Assembly: GCA_001800745.1 (NCBI GenBank)
Contig: MGVZ01000047.1
Span: 1-42,980, forward strand
Reading direction: 5' to 3'
Source: Euryarchaeota archaeon RBG_16_67_27
GTDB taxonomy: Archaea; Thermoplasmatota; Thermoplasmata; RBG-16-68-12
Length of the DNA stretch: 42,980 bases
Shown here: one piece after another, positions 16,736 to 24,806 of the stretch
How positions within the stretch are numbered: position 1 is the stretch's first letter
How the letters are laid out: every line of letters starts with the position of its first letter
Made by a program: the position numbers and the translations under genes
The notes under the pieces: generated by a model
Database searches by the model: none
What the model was told of the DNA's origin: nothing
What the model saw: only the letters and a program-made list of their open reading frames with translations

Positions 16736-16808
16736 GGACCGGACCTTCGGCCGGATTCGCGGGGGTCTGGCCACCAAGCCCGAGGACGACGGGGTCGAGG
16801 AACGTCGG

Positions 16809-17600
16809 ATGACGTTTTTCGGGCACCTCGAGGAGCTCCGCCAGCGGCTCAAGGTCATCATCCTCGCGTTCGTCGTCCTGTTCCTCGTCTTCATCACGTT
16901 CAGCCTCCAGTACGGGGTGCTCGGCCTGCCGATGTACCTCCCGGTGCCCTCCCTCGACCCGAAAGCCTCCATCGCCTCCCAGTTCCTCGTCGCCCTCCAG
17001 GACCGGTACATCCCCGCGAACGTGACGACGATCGTCCTCACCCCCTGGGAGGCCGTCGTCGTCCAGTTCAAGACGGCGCTCTTCCTCGCCGCGGTCGCGA
17101 TCTCGCCGATCTCCACGTACGAGTTCTGGGCGTTCGTGCGGCCCGCCCTGAGGCCAAAGGAGCGGCGGCTCCTCGTCCGGATCTCCGCCCCGGTCGTGCT
17201 CCTGTTCCTCGCGGGCGTCGCGATGTCCTTCCTGGTCGTCCTCCCGTTCACGATCCCCTTCCTCTACGACATCGCCGGCGGCCTCGTGGACGAACCGTTC
17301 TTCCAGCTCCAGGAGTTCCTCGACTTCGTCCTGCTCTTCAGCCTCGCGTTCGGGCTCGCGTTCGAGCTCCCGGTCCTCATGTACGGCCTCTCGTCCCTCG
17401 GGATCGTCTCGCCGGAGTTCTGGGCGCGGAACTGGCGGTACGCGGCGATCGGGATCTTCGTGTTCGGGGCGTTCATCACGCCGGACGGCAGCGGGGTCAC
17501 TATGATGCTCGTCTCCGTTCCCATGCTCGCCCTCTATGCGGGGGGATACGGAGCGTCCCGGCTCCGCGAGCGCCGGAGAGCACGGGCGAAAACCTCATAA
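16809..17600 (+). CDS. tatC: Twin-arginine translocase subunit TatC
   Basis: The 263-residue six-helix membrane protein opens with the conserved MTFFGHLEELRQRLKVI. It contains TPWEAVVVQFKTALFLA and YEFWAFVRPALRPKERR, the signal-binding and cytoplasmic loop segments of TatC. TatC recognises twin-arginine signals and recruits TatA to export folded proteins. A likely local client is the Rieske protein at 25585-26376. The frame stays open upstream of the ATG without a standard start, so a short N-terminal extension from a rare start is possible. tatA follows after 28 bp. Confidence 0.94.
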   Translation: MTFFGHLEELRQRLKVIILAFVVLFLVFITFSLQYGVLGLPMYLPVPSLDPKASIASQFLVALQDRYIPANVTTIVLTPWEAVVVQFKTALFLAAVAISPISTYEFWAFVRPALRPKERRLLVRISAPVVLLFLAGVAMSFLVVLPFTIPFLYDIAGGLVDEPFFQLQEFLDFVLLFSLAFGLAFELPVLMYGLSSLGIVSPEFWARNWRYAAIGIFVFGAFITPDGSGVTMMLVSVPMLALYAGGYGASRLRERRRARAKTS

Positions 17601-17601
17601 G
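17594..17601 (+). promoter_or_regulatory. TATA-like box for tatA, overlapping the tatC stop
   Basis: CTCATAAG is centred about 31 bp upstream of the tatA ATG and overlaps the TAA of tatC, suggesting extra leaderless transcription of tatA. Confidence 0.45.
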
Positions 17602-17628
17602 CGCGTCGACATTTGGTCGGTGTCGGCG

Positions 17629-18060
17629 ATGCCTCTGTCCGCGTACGGATTGCCGGACCTCACGGCCCAGATCATCGGAATCGAGTGGATCGTCGTGCTG
17701 ATCGTGATCGCGATCCTCCTCCTCTTCGGCCCGCAGAAGCTCCCGGAGCTCGCGCGAGGGATCGGCCGGGCGATGGGGGAGTTCCGCCGCGGGAAGGCGG
17801 AGGTCGAGCGGCAGATCTCGACGGAGCTCAGCGACTTCGAGCTCAAGGAGCAGCGGACCCGGGTCGAGAAGGCCGCGGCCGCGCTCGGCGTGCCCTCGAC
17901 GGCGAAGAGCGAGATGCAGCTGAAGCTCGACATCGCGCGCGCGGTCGACAAGGCGACGGACGAGCAAGTCGTCGCCGCGTCGCAGGCGATCGGGGTGTAC
18001 AGCAGCGGCGCGGACGTGCACCGCCTGAAAGAACAGATCGTCAAATCCCTCAACGTGTGA
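17629..18060 (+). CDS. tatA: Twin-arginine translocase pore subunit TatA/E with long C-terminal extension
   Basis: The ATG at 17629 gives 143 residues. An N-terminal membrane helix (IEWIVVLIVIAILLLFG) is followed by the TatA hinge FGPQKLPELARGIGRAMGEFRRG and an amphipathic, charged helical region. This defines TatA, which oligomerises to form the export passage. Ordinary TatA proteins are about 60-90 residues. Here about 60 further residues, predicted helical, follow the amphipathic helix; their role is unknown. The upstream ORF-track extension lies within the promoter and is rejected. Confidence 0.92.
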   Translation: MPLSAYGLPDLTAQIIGIEWIVVLIVIAILLLFGPQKLPELARGIGRAMGEFRRGKAEVERQISTELSDFELKEQRTRVEKAAAALGVPSTAKSEMQLKLDIARAVDKATDEQVVAASQAIGVYSSGADVHRLKEQIVKSLNV

Positions 18061-18083
18061 TCCCCTCCGAGGGCGCGTCGTCA

Positions 18084-18091
18084 TCTTTATG
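18084..18091 (+). promoter_or_regulatory. TATA-like box for the FAD oxidoreductase pair
   Basis: TCTTTATG lies about 47 bp upstream of the ATG at 18134. The predicted transcript start falls inside or just after the inverted repeat at 18095-18114. Confidence 0.45.
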
Positions 18092-18094
18092 CGA

Positions 18095-18114
18095 GCGCGC
18101 CGTTTACGGCGCGT
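18095..18114 (+). promoter_or_regulatory. GC-rich inverted repeat between TATA box and start codon
   Basis: GCGCGCCG-TTTA-CGGCGCG forms a perfect 7-bp stem, plus one G-T pair, with a four-base loop. It directly follows the TATA box of the GlcD-like gene and covers the predicted transcript start, so it could be an operator. It could instead be a structure at the 3' end of the tatA transcript. Confidence 0.45.
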
Positions 18115-18133
18115 CAACGCAGGAGCCGGGAGC

Positions 18134-19654
18134 ATGGCGAGCCTCGACTACGCACACCGTCGCCTCGTGAACACGCTCGGCCCCGAGCGCGTCGCGCGCG
18201 GCGAGTTGGAGCGGATGGTCTACAGCCACGACTTCGCGGCGCTCCCGAAGCTCGTCCTTGCCCAGTGGCGCCTCTACCCGGACTTCGTCGTCCTCCCGCA
18301 GACGACGGAGGAGGTCTCCCAGGTCGTCCGCCTGAGCGACGAGACGGGCCTGCCGATCACGCCCCGGGGCGGCGGCACGGGGATGTTCGGCGCCTCCGTG
18401 CCGAACCGCGGCGGCGTCCTCATCGATCTGCGGAAGATGTCGAAGGTCATCGCATTTGACGCGGAGAACCGGACGGCGACCGTCGAGGCCGGCGCGACGT
18501 GGGCCGCGGTCGAGGGATACCTGCGCTCGAAGGGGTTCGCGCTCCCCGTCGTGCCCGCGGCCGCACCCGCGAGCACGGTCGGCGGGGCGATCAACGGCGG
18601 CGGCGTGGGCTACGGCTCGTTCCGCCACGGTCCGCTCCGCGCGCACGTCCTCGACCTCGAGGTCGTGCTGCCCGACGGGAGCGTCATGCGGACGGGGGAC
18701 GCGCGGGAGTCAGGGGGCGCATTCGCGGACCTCACGGCTGCGTTCTTTGGCGCGGAGGGCACCCTCGGGATCGTCACGAAGGCCGTCCTGAGGATCCGCC
18801 CGAAGCCGGAGGAGTCGAAGGCCGCTGCGTACGCGTTCCCGGACCTCGCGTCGGGCGCGGCGTTCCTCACACGGATCGTCGAGACGGGCGAGACCCCGTT
18901 CCACGTCGCACTCATCGATCGCGAGCATCTCACGTTCGAACGCGCGGTCCGCGCGGAGACGCCGGATCCCGCGGACATCGCCATCGTCACTTTCGAAGGG
19001 ACGAAGGACGAGATCCCCCTCCAGGAGAAGGCGATCGACGCCCTCGCGGCTGCGGGGAACGGGACGAAGCTCGCGTCCGAAGTCGCCGCGGACCTGTGGG
19101 CCCGGCGACACATCCGCTACGGCGCGCGGCGCCTGAGCCGCGGGCTCGTCGTCTCGTCGAACTTGGTGCCCGTCGCACGGCTCGGCGAGGCGATCGCCCG
19201 GACCCAGGCCCTCATCCGCCGGCACAAGGTCAACGCGGCGATCCAGGTCGCCCTCGTCGACTCGACGACCGCCGCCCTGAGCCCCTACGCCCTCATGGAC
19301 GACACGACGCTCTCTGGCGGGACGACGCTCGGTTTCGTGAAGAAGATGGGCGACCTCGCGATCGAAATCGGCGGCCACCCGATCGGCCTGGGCCTCCTCA
19401 TGGTGTTCAACCTGCGGAAGATGCACGGCCGGGCGACGGGCTCGATGGGGGCGGTGAAGCAGGTGTTCGATCCCGGCCGCAAGGTGAACGCGGGGAAGAC
19501 GATCGAGGTCTGGACGAAGTTCAACTGGCCCCTGATCAACGTGATCCCGCCGCCGTTCATGGAGTTCGGGTTGAACGTCGCCGCGGCCCTTCGCCGGGCG
19601 AAGCCATTCCGGGACAGGTTCCTGAAGGCGTACGAGCGGCAGGGAGGCGCCTGA
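18134..19654 (+). CDS. FAD-binding oxidoreductase, GlcD/D-lactate dehydrogenase type
   Basis: The 506-residue protein has the PCMH/VAO-type FAD fold. The PP-loop PRGGGTGMFGA, the segment TVGGAINGGGVGYGSFRHG that wraps the dinucleotide, and AFFGAEGTLGIVTKAVLRIRP are all present, followed by the FAD-oxidase C-terminal substrate domain. Relatives oxidise 2-hydroxyacids such as glycolate or D-lactate and pass electrons to Fe-S proteins of the GlcF/HdrD type. The ATG at 18134 is preceded by AGGAGCCGGGAGC. The exact substrate is unknown. The next gene starts 1 bp after the stop, and HdrB/C-like genes lie nearby on the other strand. Confidence 0.88.
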   Translation: MASLDYAHRRLVNTLGPERVARGELERMVYSHDFAALPKLVLAQWRLYPDFVVLPQTTEEVSQVVRLSDETGLPITPRGGGTGMFGASVPNRGGVLIDLRKMSKVIAFDAENRTATVEAGATWAAVEGYLRSKGFALPVVPAAAPASTVGGAINGGGVGYGSFRHGPLRAHVLDLEVVLPDGSVMRTGDARESGGAFADLTAAFFGAEGTLGIVTKAVLRIRPKPEESKAAAYAFPDLASGAAFLTRIVETGETPFHVALIDREHLTFERAVRAETPDPADIAIVTFEGTKDEIPLQEKAIDALAAAGNGTKLASEVAADLWARRHIRYGARRLSRGLVVSSNLVPVARLGEAIARTQALIRRHKVNAAIQVALVDSTTAALSPYALMDDTTLSGGTTLGFVKKMGDLAIEIGGHPIGLGLLMVFNLRKMHGRATGSMGAVKQVFDPGRKVNAGKTIEVWTKFNWPLINVIPPPFMEFGLNVAAALRRAKPFRDRFLKAYERQGGA

Positions 19655-19655
19655 C

Positions 19656-21086
19656 ATGGGCCTCCTCAGGGACTGGACCTTTGTGGAGGAGAGGACGCGG
19701 ATCCCCGCGCTGTCCGAGATCGTCCGCGAGGCGCTCGTCCGCGCCCTGTTCTGCCGGGACGACCGCGTCCTCCCGCGGGAGGTCATCGCCGTCCTGTCGC
19801 GGCCGCCCGCGGTGACCGTGAAGGTCCACGACGACGGCGAGATCCGCAAGCTCGTCGCGTTCGCGAACGGGGAGGAGACGTCCGCGAACCTCGGGTTCTC
19901 CGCGGAGGACTACCACTACTTCCGGAAGCAGCTCAGCGTCGGTCGCGCGACGGAGATCGGGTTCGCGCCGCGGCCGAAGACCCTCCTCACGTACGACTGG
20001 ATGATCCCCGAGCCCCGCGGGATCCTCCTCGACTTCTCCGCGTACGCAGGGATCGAGATCCCCGACCGGGGCGAACGGGCCGTGGCCCAGGTCGGAGCGA
20101 CGTGGAAGGCCGCGTACGACGCGGCGCTCGCGTCCGGCCACATCCTGCCGTTCGTGCCCGCGGTGCCCCTCGACTTCGCAATCGGCGACGGGATCTGGGG
20201 GGACGCCCCCTTCGTCGGGTACGACGCGGACTTCGCCTCCTGCGTCCTCGCCCTCCGGACGATCTCCGCGTACGGCCACCGCACCCAGGTGGGCTTCCAG
20301 GACGTGTCGAACGAAGGGACGGGGTACGATCTCCTGCACCTGATCCTCCCGCACGCGGCGGAGTTCTTCATCCCCGTCGCCGTGGCCGTGCGGCTCCTCC
20401 CTCGTCCCGCGGCACGCAAGACGCTGACGTACCGGTTCGACGACCCGGGCAAGCTCGGGCTCGCCCTGGACCGGCTCACCCGCTCAGGCCGCTCCGCGTG
20501 GTGGGCGAACCTCACGGACGCGGGCGCGTCCGCCCTCCTGTGGCCCGGCACGGCCCCTGAGCCGTTCACGCTCCAGGTCGCGGTGTGCGGCACGGAGGCG
20601 GCCCTCGCAGGAAGGGAAAAGGCGCTCGACGCGCTCCTCGCCGGGTTCAAGGCGAAGGCCGCAGACGTCCCGAACCCCTACGACGTGCCGGAGGCCGCGT
20701 ACCGGAAGACCGCGGACCGCATCGGGCGCGCCCTGTTCGTCGGAGAGGTCCGTCTGCCCTCGCGTGCCGTGCCGGACCTCCACGGGAAACTCACCGCGCT
20801 CGCCCAGCAGGCGGGGACGAAGGTCCACCTCTTCGCCGCACTCCGGGGGACGGGCACGGCGTCCGCGTTCCCCGCATTCGAGGCGCAGAAGGACCGCACC
20901 CGTACGTACGACCTCTCCAAGGGCGTCGACCGCGTCGCGGGGACGATCCCGGGCGCCCTATTCGCGTCCCGGCTCGCGCATCTCTGGCGGGAGGACGAGG
21001 AATACGTCCGACGGGTCCGTCTCCTCCGGGCCCTGAAGCTCGAGATCGATGCGGCCCACGTCGTCCAGCCGCTCGCGGCGGTCTGA
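19656..21086 (+). CDS. Degenerate paralogue of the GlcD-like FAD oxidoreductase
   Basis: The 476-residue protein aligns with the upstream gene in order: VAQVGATWKAAYDAALASGHILPFVPA mirrors VEAGATWAAVEGYLRSKGFALPVVPA, and FIPVAVAVRLLPRP mirrors the end of the FAD domain. However, the PRGGGTG PP-loop has no counterpart, and the second glycine-rich motif has become FAIGDGIWGDAPFVGYDADF. FAD binding is therefore doubtful. A reasonable inference is a structural or GlcE-like partner forming a heterodimer with the active subunit. It shares one operon with that gene and converges on the Lrp-type regulator with a 1-bp gap. Confidence 0.75.
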   Translation: MGLLRDWTFVEERTRIPALSEIVREALVRALFCRDDRVLPREVIAVLSRPPAVTVKVHDDGEIRKLVAFANGEETSANLGFSAEDYHYFRKQLSVGRATEIGFAPRPKTLLTYDWMIPEPRGILLDFSAYAGIEIPDRGERAVAQVGATWKAAYDAALASGHILPFVPAVPLDFAIGDGIWGDAPFVGYDADFASCVLALRTISAYGHRTQVGFQDVSNEGTGYDLLHLILPHAAEFFIPVAVAVRLLPRPAARKTLTYRFDDPGKLGLALDRLTRSGRSAWWANLTDAGASALLWPGTAPEPFTLQVAVCGTEAALAGREKALDALLAGFKAKAADVPNPYDVPEAAYRKTADRIGRALFVGEVRLPSRAVPDLHGKLTALAQQAGTKVHLFAALRGTGTASAFPAFEAQKDRTRTYDLSKGVDRVAGTIPGALFASRLAHLWREDEEYVRRVRLLRALKLEIDAAHVVQPLAAV

Positions 21087-21087
21087 G

Positions 21088-21609
21088 TCACACGCCCGTC
21101 CACGGGACGCCCTTGTACGGGCTCATCACGATCTGGGACCGGACGTCCCGGATCCCGTCCATCCGCAGGTCGCGGTCGAGGAACGCGTGGAGCTCCGTCA
21201 TGTCCACGAAGAGCATCACGCACAGGACGTCGTGGTCCCCTGTCACCCGGTAGACGGCGACCGCACGGCTGTGCGCGCACAGGCGGGCGACGACGCGCTC
21301 CCGGTGCGAGGGATCGATCGCGAGGTGCACATACACCTTCACGGGGTTCTCGATCAGCTGGTAGTTCAGGTAGCAGGAGTACCCCTGGATGATCCCCTTG
21401 TCTTCGAGGGCCTTGATCCGGCGCCGAATCGTCGCCTCGGAGATCTTGAGCTGCCGGGCGATCTCGACGTTCGAGAGACGCGCGTTCTCGCGGAGCTTGC
21501 TCAGCACGCGGACGTCGACCTCATCGATCGGGAGCAGACGGAGGTCGAGTCCCTTCCACCGCTCCGCGAGGACGATGTGGTCGCGCACCTTTCCGATCGT
21601 GGGAATCAC
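21088..21609 (-). CDS. Lrp/AsnC family transcriptional regulator
   Basis: The product is 173 residues from a GTG at 21609; the ORF-track start at 21771 adds an arginine/glycine-rich, non-conserved leader. The winged-helix domain shows DEVDVRVLSKLRENARLSNVEIARQL and ATIRRRIKALEDKGIIQGY, the Lrp DNA-binding pattern. A RAM domain (YRVTGDHDVLCVMLFVDMTEL) for ligand binding and oligomerisation follows. Members sense amino acids or other small molecules. Its place between the FAD oxidoreductases and the Hdr/cytochrome operon makes both plausible targets, but no operator was identified. Confidence 0.92.
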   Translation of the reverse strand: MIPTIGKVRDHIVLAERWKGLDLRLLPIDEVDVRVLSKLRENARLSNVEIARQLKISEATIRRRIKALEDKGIIQGYSCYLNYQLIENPVKVYVHLAIDPSHRERVVARLCAHSRAVAVYRVTGDHDVLCVMLFVDMTELHAFLDRDLRMDGIRDVRSQIVMSPYKGVPWTGV

Positions 21610-21707
21610 CCTTCCGTCGGTCCCGCGTCGTCCCGGGACGCGGCCGCGACGAAATCCGCCGGGACCGTGGAGGAATCCTGCGCGGTCGGATGAACCCTCG
21701 CCCCGGC

Positions 21708-22031
21708 TCACATCTGGGGCGCACCGCACGCGGGGCAGATCGCCTGCCCCGGCGCCAGGACGGTCAGGCACGCGATGCAGCGATCCGTGCGGATCTTGAC
21801 GGGAAACATGGAGACGAAGATCCCCAGCGGGATGAACACGAGGGCGAGCGCGTAGTTCGCGGTCACGATCCCCTCGAGCCCGATCGCGACGAGGAACACC
21901 CCCGCAATCTTCATGATCACGATCAGCCGCTGGACCTTCGGCAGGTTCTTGATCGTCGCGATCTCCTGCCGGTACGTCATGCGCGGGGCCTTGCGCGCTT
22001 TGCGGACGGTCTCCGTCGCGGGCGCGGTCAT
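21708..22031 (-). CDS. Small membrane protein with C-terminal zinc ribbon
   Basis: The 107-residue protein has a basic N-terminus, two hydrophobic helices (VIMKIAGVFLVAIGLEGIV and YALALVFIPLGIFVSMF) and a terminal CIAC...CPAC pair spaced as a zinc ribbon. I recognise no named family. It follows the 2x[4Fe-4S] gene with no gap, so it is a member of the cytochrome b/Hdr operon. An assembly or scaffolding role is possible but not shown. Confidence 0.7.
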   Translation of the reverse strand: MTAPATETVRKARKAPRMTYRQEIATIKNLPKVQRLIVIMKIAGVFLVAIGLEGIVTANYALALVFIPLGIFVSMFPVKIRTDRCIACLTVLAPGQAICPACGAPQM

Positions 22032-22517
22032 TCAGGCCCCCTCGGGTCGTGCCGCGGGCGCGGCCGGCGGCGGCGCGGGCTTCGCCAAGGGCGCGGCGGG
22101 CGGGGTCGTCGAGACGAGCTTCCCGTCCCTCATCTCAAAACCGTGCTTCGGGAGCATCGTGATCGCGTCGACGGGGCATACGATCGCGCACTTCTCGCAG
22201 CCCACGCAGTTGTCGTACACGATCACCGCCTTCCGCGAGGTGTAGGAGAAGTCCGGGAGGGCGAACTTCCGGTCCGCCATCGCGATCGCCTCGAACGCAC
22301 AGTTGTCGAAGCAGTGCGTGCAGCCCATGCACACGGCCTCGTCGACCTCCGCGACCGTCCCCCGGCCACGGATGAACTCCTGCGTCCGGCCCCGGTAGAA
22401 CGGCTTGTAGCGGTCCTTCGCAAGCTGCAGGTTCGCCTGGCGGATGCCGCGGTAGTACTCGACGACGGGGTCCAGGGGAGGAGCGTCGGCCGGCACCGCG
22501 CCGACGGGCGTCGCCAT
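22032..22517 (-). CDS. 2x[4Fe-4S] ferredoxin-like protein of the cytochrome b/Hdr operon
   Basis: The ATG at 22517 forms ATGA with the stop of the HdrB-like gene; the longer ORF-track entry reads that gene out of frame. The 161-residue protein has an N-terminal segment of about 60 residues, then CMGCTHCFDNC and CVGCEKCAIVCPVDAI, two [4Fe-4S] motifs. The first lacks the usual proline after the last cysteine. The tail is rich in proline and alanine. Its likely role is electron transfer between cytoplasmic donors and the Hdr-like module. It is not a convincing NuoI, whose cluster motifs and neighbours differ. Confidence 0.85.
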   Translation of the reverse strand: MATPVGAVPADAPPLDPVVEYYRGIRQANLQLAKDRYKPFYRGRTQEFIRGRGTVAEVDEAVCMGCTHCFDNCAFEAIAMADRKFALPDFSYTSRKAVIVYDNCVGCEKCAIVCPVDAITMLPKHGFEMRDGKLVSTTPPAAPLAKPAPPPAAPAARPEGA

Positions 22518-23482
22518 CAGCCGCCTCCCTTCCGCCCCGGCGGCGGGGGCTGCGTCCGCTTCGGGTCCACGTTGCCCCCGGTCGGGTAGTCGCCGGGCAG
22601 GCTCTCCGCGAGGAACTGGGTGATGTCCATCACGCGGTACCGGAACCGCTCCTCCTCGGGCCGCCACTTGTTCTCGTGGTGGAGGCAGCCGAAGTGGGTG
22701 AGGCACTTCGGGCACGCGGTCAGGAGGACGTCTGCGTCGACCTCCGCGGCCTCGTCCATCCGCATCCGCGTGAGGCCCTTCGTCTTGTCGTTGCAGTACA
22801 TCATCTGCGCGACTCCACAGCACTGCGCGTCCGCGCGGAAGGTCTTGAGCTCGACGAGTTCCGCGTTGTCCACCCGCTTGATCAGCTCCCGGGGCTCCTC
22901 GTAGACGGGGTCGACGGGCATCTGCCGGCACGAGCGGCACGGGTCCTGGTACGCGACGCGGATTCGCTTCGCGGATTCCCCCCGCGGCGGGATGCGGAGG
23001 CCGCGCTCGTAGAGGATCTGTGTGATGTGCACGACCCTCACGCCGTCGAGCTTGTAGTCGAGCTTGAACGTCCGGTAGCCCTCCGCACACGACGTGACGA
23101 GGGTCTTCACGCCGAGCATCTTGATGATCTTCGTGTTGTAGTCGCGCATCTTCCGGAAGACGTCGACCTTCCCCTGCCACAGCTGGTCGTGGCCGCAGCA
23201 CTTCATGAAGGAGCGGTCGAGGATCATCGGCTCGATCCCGACGGCCCGGAGGAGCTTGATCGAGGAGTCGAAGATGATCCCGTGGTTCGTGTCCCCGTAG
23301 TTCGTGTGGGAGAACTGCATCTCCTGGTCGTAGTAGTCCACGCACCCCGGGTAGTATGCGTACTCCGACGCGTGGGCGACCTTGATCTCCGGGACCGTGG
23401 TGTCGTCCGCCTCCGCGTCCAGGAGCCGGAAGAGGACGGGATGCGGGATCGTCCGGCCGGGACCGTACTCCGTGTCCATCAT
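22517..23482 (-). CDS. HdrB-like CCG-domain protein (heterodisulfide reductase B / GlcF C-terminal type)
   Basis: The 321-residue protein has two CCG (cysteine-rich) domains. The first shows YYPGCVDYY, KCCGHDQLW and a single cysteine in TSCAEGY. The second shows DPCRSCRQ, QCCGVAQMM and CPKCLTHFG. In HdrB such domains bind non-cubane [4Fe-4S] clusters that reduce disulfides. In GlcF/LldE relatives they accept electrons from flavoproteins. The second site looks complete, while the first is altered at its final CxxC. The start overlaps the fused cytochrome b/HdrC gene, so the two products probably form one HdrBC-like unit. Confidence 0.88.
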   Translation of the reverse strand: MMDTEYGPGRTIPHPVLFRLLDAEADDTTVPEIKVAHASEYAYYPGCVDYYDQEMQFSHTNYGDTNHGIIFDSSIKLLRAVGIEPMILDRSFMKCCGHDQLWQGKVDVFRKMRDYNTKIIKMLGVKTLVTSCAEGYRTFKLDYKLDGVRVVHITQILYERGLRIPPRGESAKRIRVAYQDPCRSCRQMPVDPVYEEPRELIKRVDNAELVELKTFRADAQCCGVAQMMYCNDKTKGLTRMRMDEAAEVDADVLLTACPKCLTHFGCLHHENKWRPEEERFRYRVMDITQFLAESLPGDYPTGGNVDPKRTQPPPPGRKGGG

Positions 23483-24798
23483 TCGGGCTCACCGCCGTCC
23501 GCCGCGATCCGGCCCGCGCTCTTCGCCCTCTCCTCGAGGATGTAGTCGCTGTACTTGATGTCGAGCGGGCAGACCGCGCTGCACGCGTCGCACGCGAGGC
23601 ACGTCCAAAGCGGCACGCCGTCGTGCTGCTTCTTGAACGTGTTGTACACGAGGTTCAGGCCGCCGCGGGCGTCGTCCTCGACCTTGGTCACCGGGCACAC
23701 CGTGTGGCACTTGCCGCACTGGTAGCACTCGTTGAGGAGGTACTCGTACGTGCTGTACGGCCGCCGGAGGCCGAACCATGCGGTGAGCACGACGAACGCC
23801 GGAAGGAACAGGAGGGTGTTCATGTTCGGGTACAGGACGTACAGGACCCAAACCATCGTGTCGCCTCCCGTCGCGTCGTACCACGCGAACAGACCGAGGA
23901 ACCCCGCGAGGCCGGCGGCCCCGGTCAGGAGGACGGCCTTCCGGGCCGTCGCCTCGGGCAGCAGGACCACGGCGAGCGCGGTCACCCCTGCGGTCCCGCA
24001 GAGGACCGCGAGGAACAGGGAGAGCGGCACGAGGTGCGGCTGGCTGTAGAGGGGCAGGCTGCCGGGCTGAAGGAGCAGGAGGAGCGCGTGCAGGATGACG
24101 ATCAGGAATCCCGCGCCGGAGAGGGGCACGATCCAGCTGCGCATCGGGCGGAAGCCCAGCCGCCGCAGGCCGACGTAGGTCGCGAGCCCGACGAGGATCG
24201 GCGGGACGAGGAAGAACCACTTCATCGTGTCGTCCGGGATCAGCGGGAGGACCCTGCGGACGTCCGGGCTCGGGTCGATGTCGGGCGTGGACCAGCGCTC
24301 CGCGACGACCTCGCGGATCGAGTAGAGGGACGCGGTGAAGATCGAGACGATCCCCGCGAGGCCCACGGCGGACCGGACGGGCGCCTTCGCGGGGCGCGCC
24401 TCGCGACCCCGGTCAAGGAACGGGAGCAGGATCAGGGCGATGATCGGGATCCCGCTGAGGAGGTCCCCCCAGAGCTGCGGGCTGAACCGGACGGGACCGA
24501 GGGAGAACTGCGGGAAAATGTCCGCGACCTTGAGGAGGCCCCAGGAGAAGAGCAGGTACCAGTCCGGGACGATGAGCTCGGACACCTGGGGACTCCGCGC
24601 GGGGCCGAGGAACGGGGTCACGAACGCGGAGAGGAAGAACATGAGCGCGACGAGGAGGAAGATCACGACGAGGTCCCGCGTGGCCTCCTGGGGCCAGAGC
24701 GGGATCCCGGGCTGGTGGTCCGTCCGCGCGGGGCCGTACTGCCGGGTGAACCCGGGCCGGTCCTCGAACACCCGCTCCCGCACCTTCTCGAGTTCCAT
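23479..24798 (-). CDS. Fusion of cytochrome b subunit IV-like membrane domain and HdrC-like 2x[4Fe-4S] domain
   Basis: The 439-residue protein starts at ATG 24798 after a GAGGTG. Residues 1-130 resemble cytochrome b6f subunit IV, with VPDWYLLFSWGLLK (the PEWY motif as PDWY, Asp79) and three helices. Five more hydrophobic helices follow (about 180-345), for eight in all, which would return the C-terminus to the cytoplasm if the N-terminus is cytoplasmic. Residues 347-439 are an HdrC-like domain with CYQCGKCHTVC (358-368) and CLACDACSAVC (400-410). The encoding frame is continuous, with no sign of frameshift. It links the quinol site of a Rieske/cyt b complex covalently to a heterodisulfide-reductase-type electron module. 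Confidence 0.87.
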   Translation of the reverse strand: MELEKVRERVFEDRPGFTRQYGPARTDHQPGIPLWPQEATRDLVVIFLLVALMFFLSAFVTPFLGPARSPQVSELIVPDWYLLFSWGLLKVADIFPQFSLGPVRFSPQLWGDLLSGIPIIALILLPFLDRGREARPAKAPVRSAVGLAGIVSIFTASLYSIREVVAERWSTPDIDPSPDVRRVLPLIPDDTMKWFFLVPPILVGLATYVGLRRLGFRPMRSWIVPLSGAGFLIVILHALLLLLQPGSLPLYSQPHLVPLSLFLAVLCGTAGVTALAVVLLPEATARKAVLLTGAAGLAGFLGLFAWYDATGGDTMVWVLYVLYPNMNTLLFLPAFVVLTAWFGLRRPYSTYEYLLNECYQCGKCHTVCPVTKVEDDARGGLNLVYNTFKKQHDGVPLWTCLACDACSAVCPLDIKYSDYILEERAKSAGRIAADGGEPE

Positions 24799-24806
24799 CG
24801 TGCACC

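Noticed and set aside
22032-22517. Reading the 2x[4Fe-4S] protein as the missing NuoI
   Set aside because: Its first cluster motif lacks the proline, the N-terminal region does not match NuoI, and it is embedded in the Hdr/cytochrome b operon.
22032-23492. Single 486-aa ORF covering the ferredoxin-like and HdrB-like genes
   Set aside because: Only the last 161 codons are real in this frame. The upstream part is the out-of-frame shadow of the HdrB-like gene, which has its own ATGA junction.
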